The notes beneath the pieces are model-generated. The model saw only the letters and a list, made by a program, of their open reading frames with translations. It searched no databases and had not been told where the DNA came from. DNA of 64,000 nt from Trematomus loennbergii (taxonomy: Eukaryota > Chordata > Actinopteri > Perciformes > Nototheniidae), in the NCBI GenBank assembly GCA_012861695.1, contig JAAOOA010000027.1:14002643-14066642 (forward strand), in the 5' to 3' direction. The translations under genes and the position numbers were made by a program. Below are positions 62,793 to 64,000 of this stretch, one piece after another. Each line of letters opens with the position of its first letter. Position 1 is the stretch's first letter.

Positions 62793-63622
62793 TAGGGATG
62801 TCCCGATCACCTTTTTTTGCTCCCGATCCGATTCCGATCATTTGATTTTGACAATCTGCCGATACCGATTTTTCCCGATCCGATCTTTATGCAATGCATT
62901 AAGAGAAAAAAAAGGTAACAGATAACGGCTGGTCATCCAACGCGATGAATTCAGCTATCTTGGCTGTTATTTTTTGGCCTTTTCACTGTTCTGGGGCAGT
63001 TTCTCTTTCCTTTTAAAAGTCTCTGTAAGTGTCGGTTGTTTCAGTGCCGTTAGCTGAGTGGCCGCTGTGTACTCGTGTGTTGTTGTTGGTGTTTGTTTCT
63101 CAGATGGCGTATTAGATTGGTCGTGTTGAACGTAGCTCTGTTCTTTCCACCACGCGGAACCTCCGCCTTGCAAACATTGCATCTGGCTGTTACACTGCCT
63201 TCGCTTTCAATTTTATAATACTTCCAAACTCCTGACATTTTCTCTGTCCCGACTCCCGAGGCACCAGCTGAACGTAGCCTCTTGTTAGCTTACTGCTACT
63301 ATTAGACACTGCGCCCTGCCCACTCTGTTATCAGATTTGAGAGAAATAAGCAACCAGGTCTATGAAAACAAGCCCAAAAGAAGCAACACATACATGATGT
63401 TGTCTAATTTTAAACCAAAACTAAGGCCTTAGGATGACTTTAAGACGTGAACATGGTCATTTTTGTTTTGCAACATTAAATAAAAGAATAAAAATATTTT
63501 ATAAAAAAAAAAAAAAAAAAAAAGATTCCCGATCCCCGATTTTTTTCTCCCGATTCCGATCTTTTGAAAATCACGTGATCGGCTCCGATCCCCGATCACG
63601 TGATCGGATCGGGACATCTCTA
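62793..63622 (-). mobile_element. hAT (ZBED-type) transposon remnant, 830 bp, with BED-finger exon
   Basis: Termini tagggatgtcccgatc and gatcgggacatctcta are inverted repeats with one mismatch, and tcagctac is duplicated exactly on both sides (62785-62792, 63623-63630). On the minus strand, 63238-63050 encodes a BED zinc finger (SGVWKYYKIES, CNVCKAEVPRGGK, NTTNLIRHLRNKH). The frame then shifts near 63070 into a second frame that continues to 62967. The catalytic transposase part is missing, and a run of about 21 A's sits at 63503-63523. Confidence 0.92.
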
Positions 63623-63630
63623 TCAGCTAC

Positions 63631-64000
63631 TTATCAACTTCCTGTCAATAAGTTTCAATTTGTGGGAGGCTAAATGCTAACCAGCTATAAAATACTACCT
63701 AGCCACTTAAAAACATTTTACACTTTGAGTTGTTTCAGCATGAGGGTAATCTTGTGGGAGACCTCCTTTCTTTTGCATGCCATTAGTATGCTATAGCTTT
63801 ATTTGTTGCACAGAACAAGTGACTATCAGTGCCTTTAAATGTGACGGCAGCTTTAACATATTACCAGACACAAGGATTACTAATACTGCTGTTGTTGCTG
63901 TGAAAATCCAAAAAGGAAACTACTTTTCCTGTTTTACTGAACTCCATTTTGCCTCTCGGGATTGTTTCCTGGAAGCATGTAAACTTGCCAACTCAGTGCG
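63631..64000. other. Right end of window, no feature
   Basis: Unique-looking AT-rich DNA. I see no exon, repeat terminus or RNA gene. Confidence 0.4.

Overview
This is a nuclear genomic window from a ray-finned fish, probably a percomorph teleost. All genes are split by GT-AG introns (one GC-AG). The non-coding DNA is AT-rich, full of microsatellites, and carries many short DNA transposons with intact target-site duplications. Protein models were built by matching exon phases by eye; no database search was possible.

Layout, left to right. (1) 1-1221 (+): last three exons of a Slo2/KCNT-type sodium-activated potassium channel. (2) About 1.2-7.5 kb: gene-free and repeat-rich, with a complete hAT-like element (3548-4415), a 2.6-kb unit bounded by ~165-bp inverted repeats (4486-7102), and a perfect 58-bp palindrome. 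(3) 7586-13954 (+): six-exon short-chain dehydrogenase (C-factor/sniffer-like), whose first intron holds a hAT element nested inside a TTAA-type element. (4) 14122-17400 (-): six-exon class IV TRIM E3 ligase (RING, B-box, coiled coil, PRY-SPRY), tail to tail with the dehydrogenase. (5) 19806-21909 (-): gipc1, with a 5'UTR exon near 22.9 kb. (6) 26702-28565 (-): dnajb1, whose otherwise conserved frame is broken by three single-base losses, with a heat-shock element upstream. (7) 31670-36809 (+): tecr. (8) 39019-45658 (-): samd1. (9) 49939-59723 (-): prkaca, the PKA catalytic subunit, with an unusual first coding exon. (10) About 59.8-64 kb: no gene seen; several hAT elements.

The order gipc1-dnajb1-tecr and samd1-prkaca matches neighbours on human 19p13.12 as I remember them, so this is a conserved vertebrate block. 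The KCNT-like gene, dehydrogenase and TRIM on the left look like a fish-specific junction. The genes have unrelated housekeeping or signalling roles: PKA signalling, PDZ trafficking adaptor, HSP70 co-chaperone, very-long-chain fatty acid elongation, CpG-island chromatin reader.

The most noteworthy items are the triple-lesion dnajb1, the alternative PKA amino terminus with no canonical MGN exon in the window, a GC-AG intron in the kinase, a 200-bp (TG)n tract directly before the last tecr acceptor, and a set of DNA transposons with exact target-site duplications. I see no CRISPR array, prokaryotic operon, rRNA or tRNA gene.
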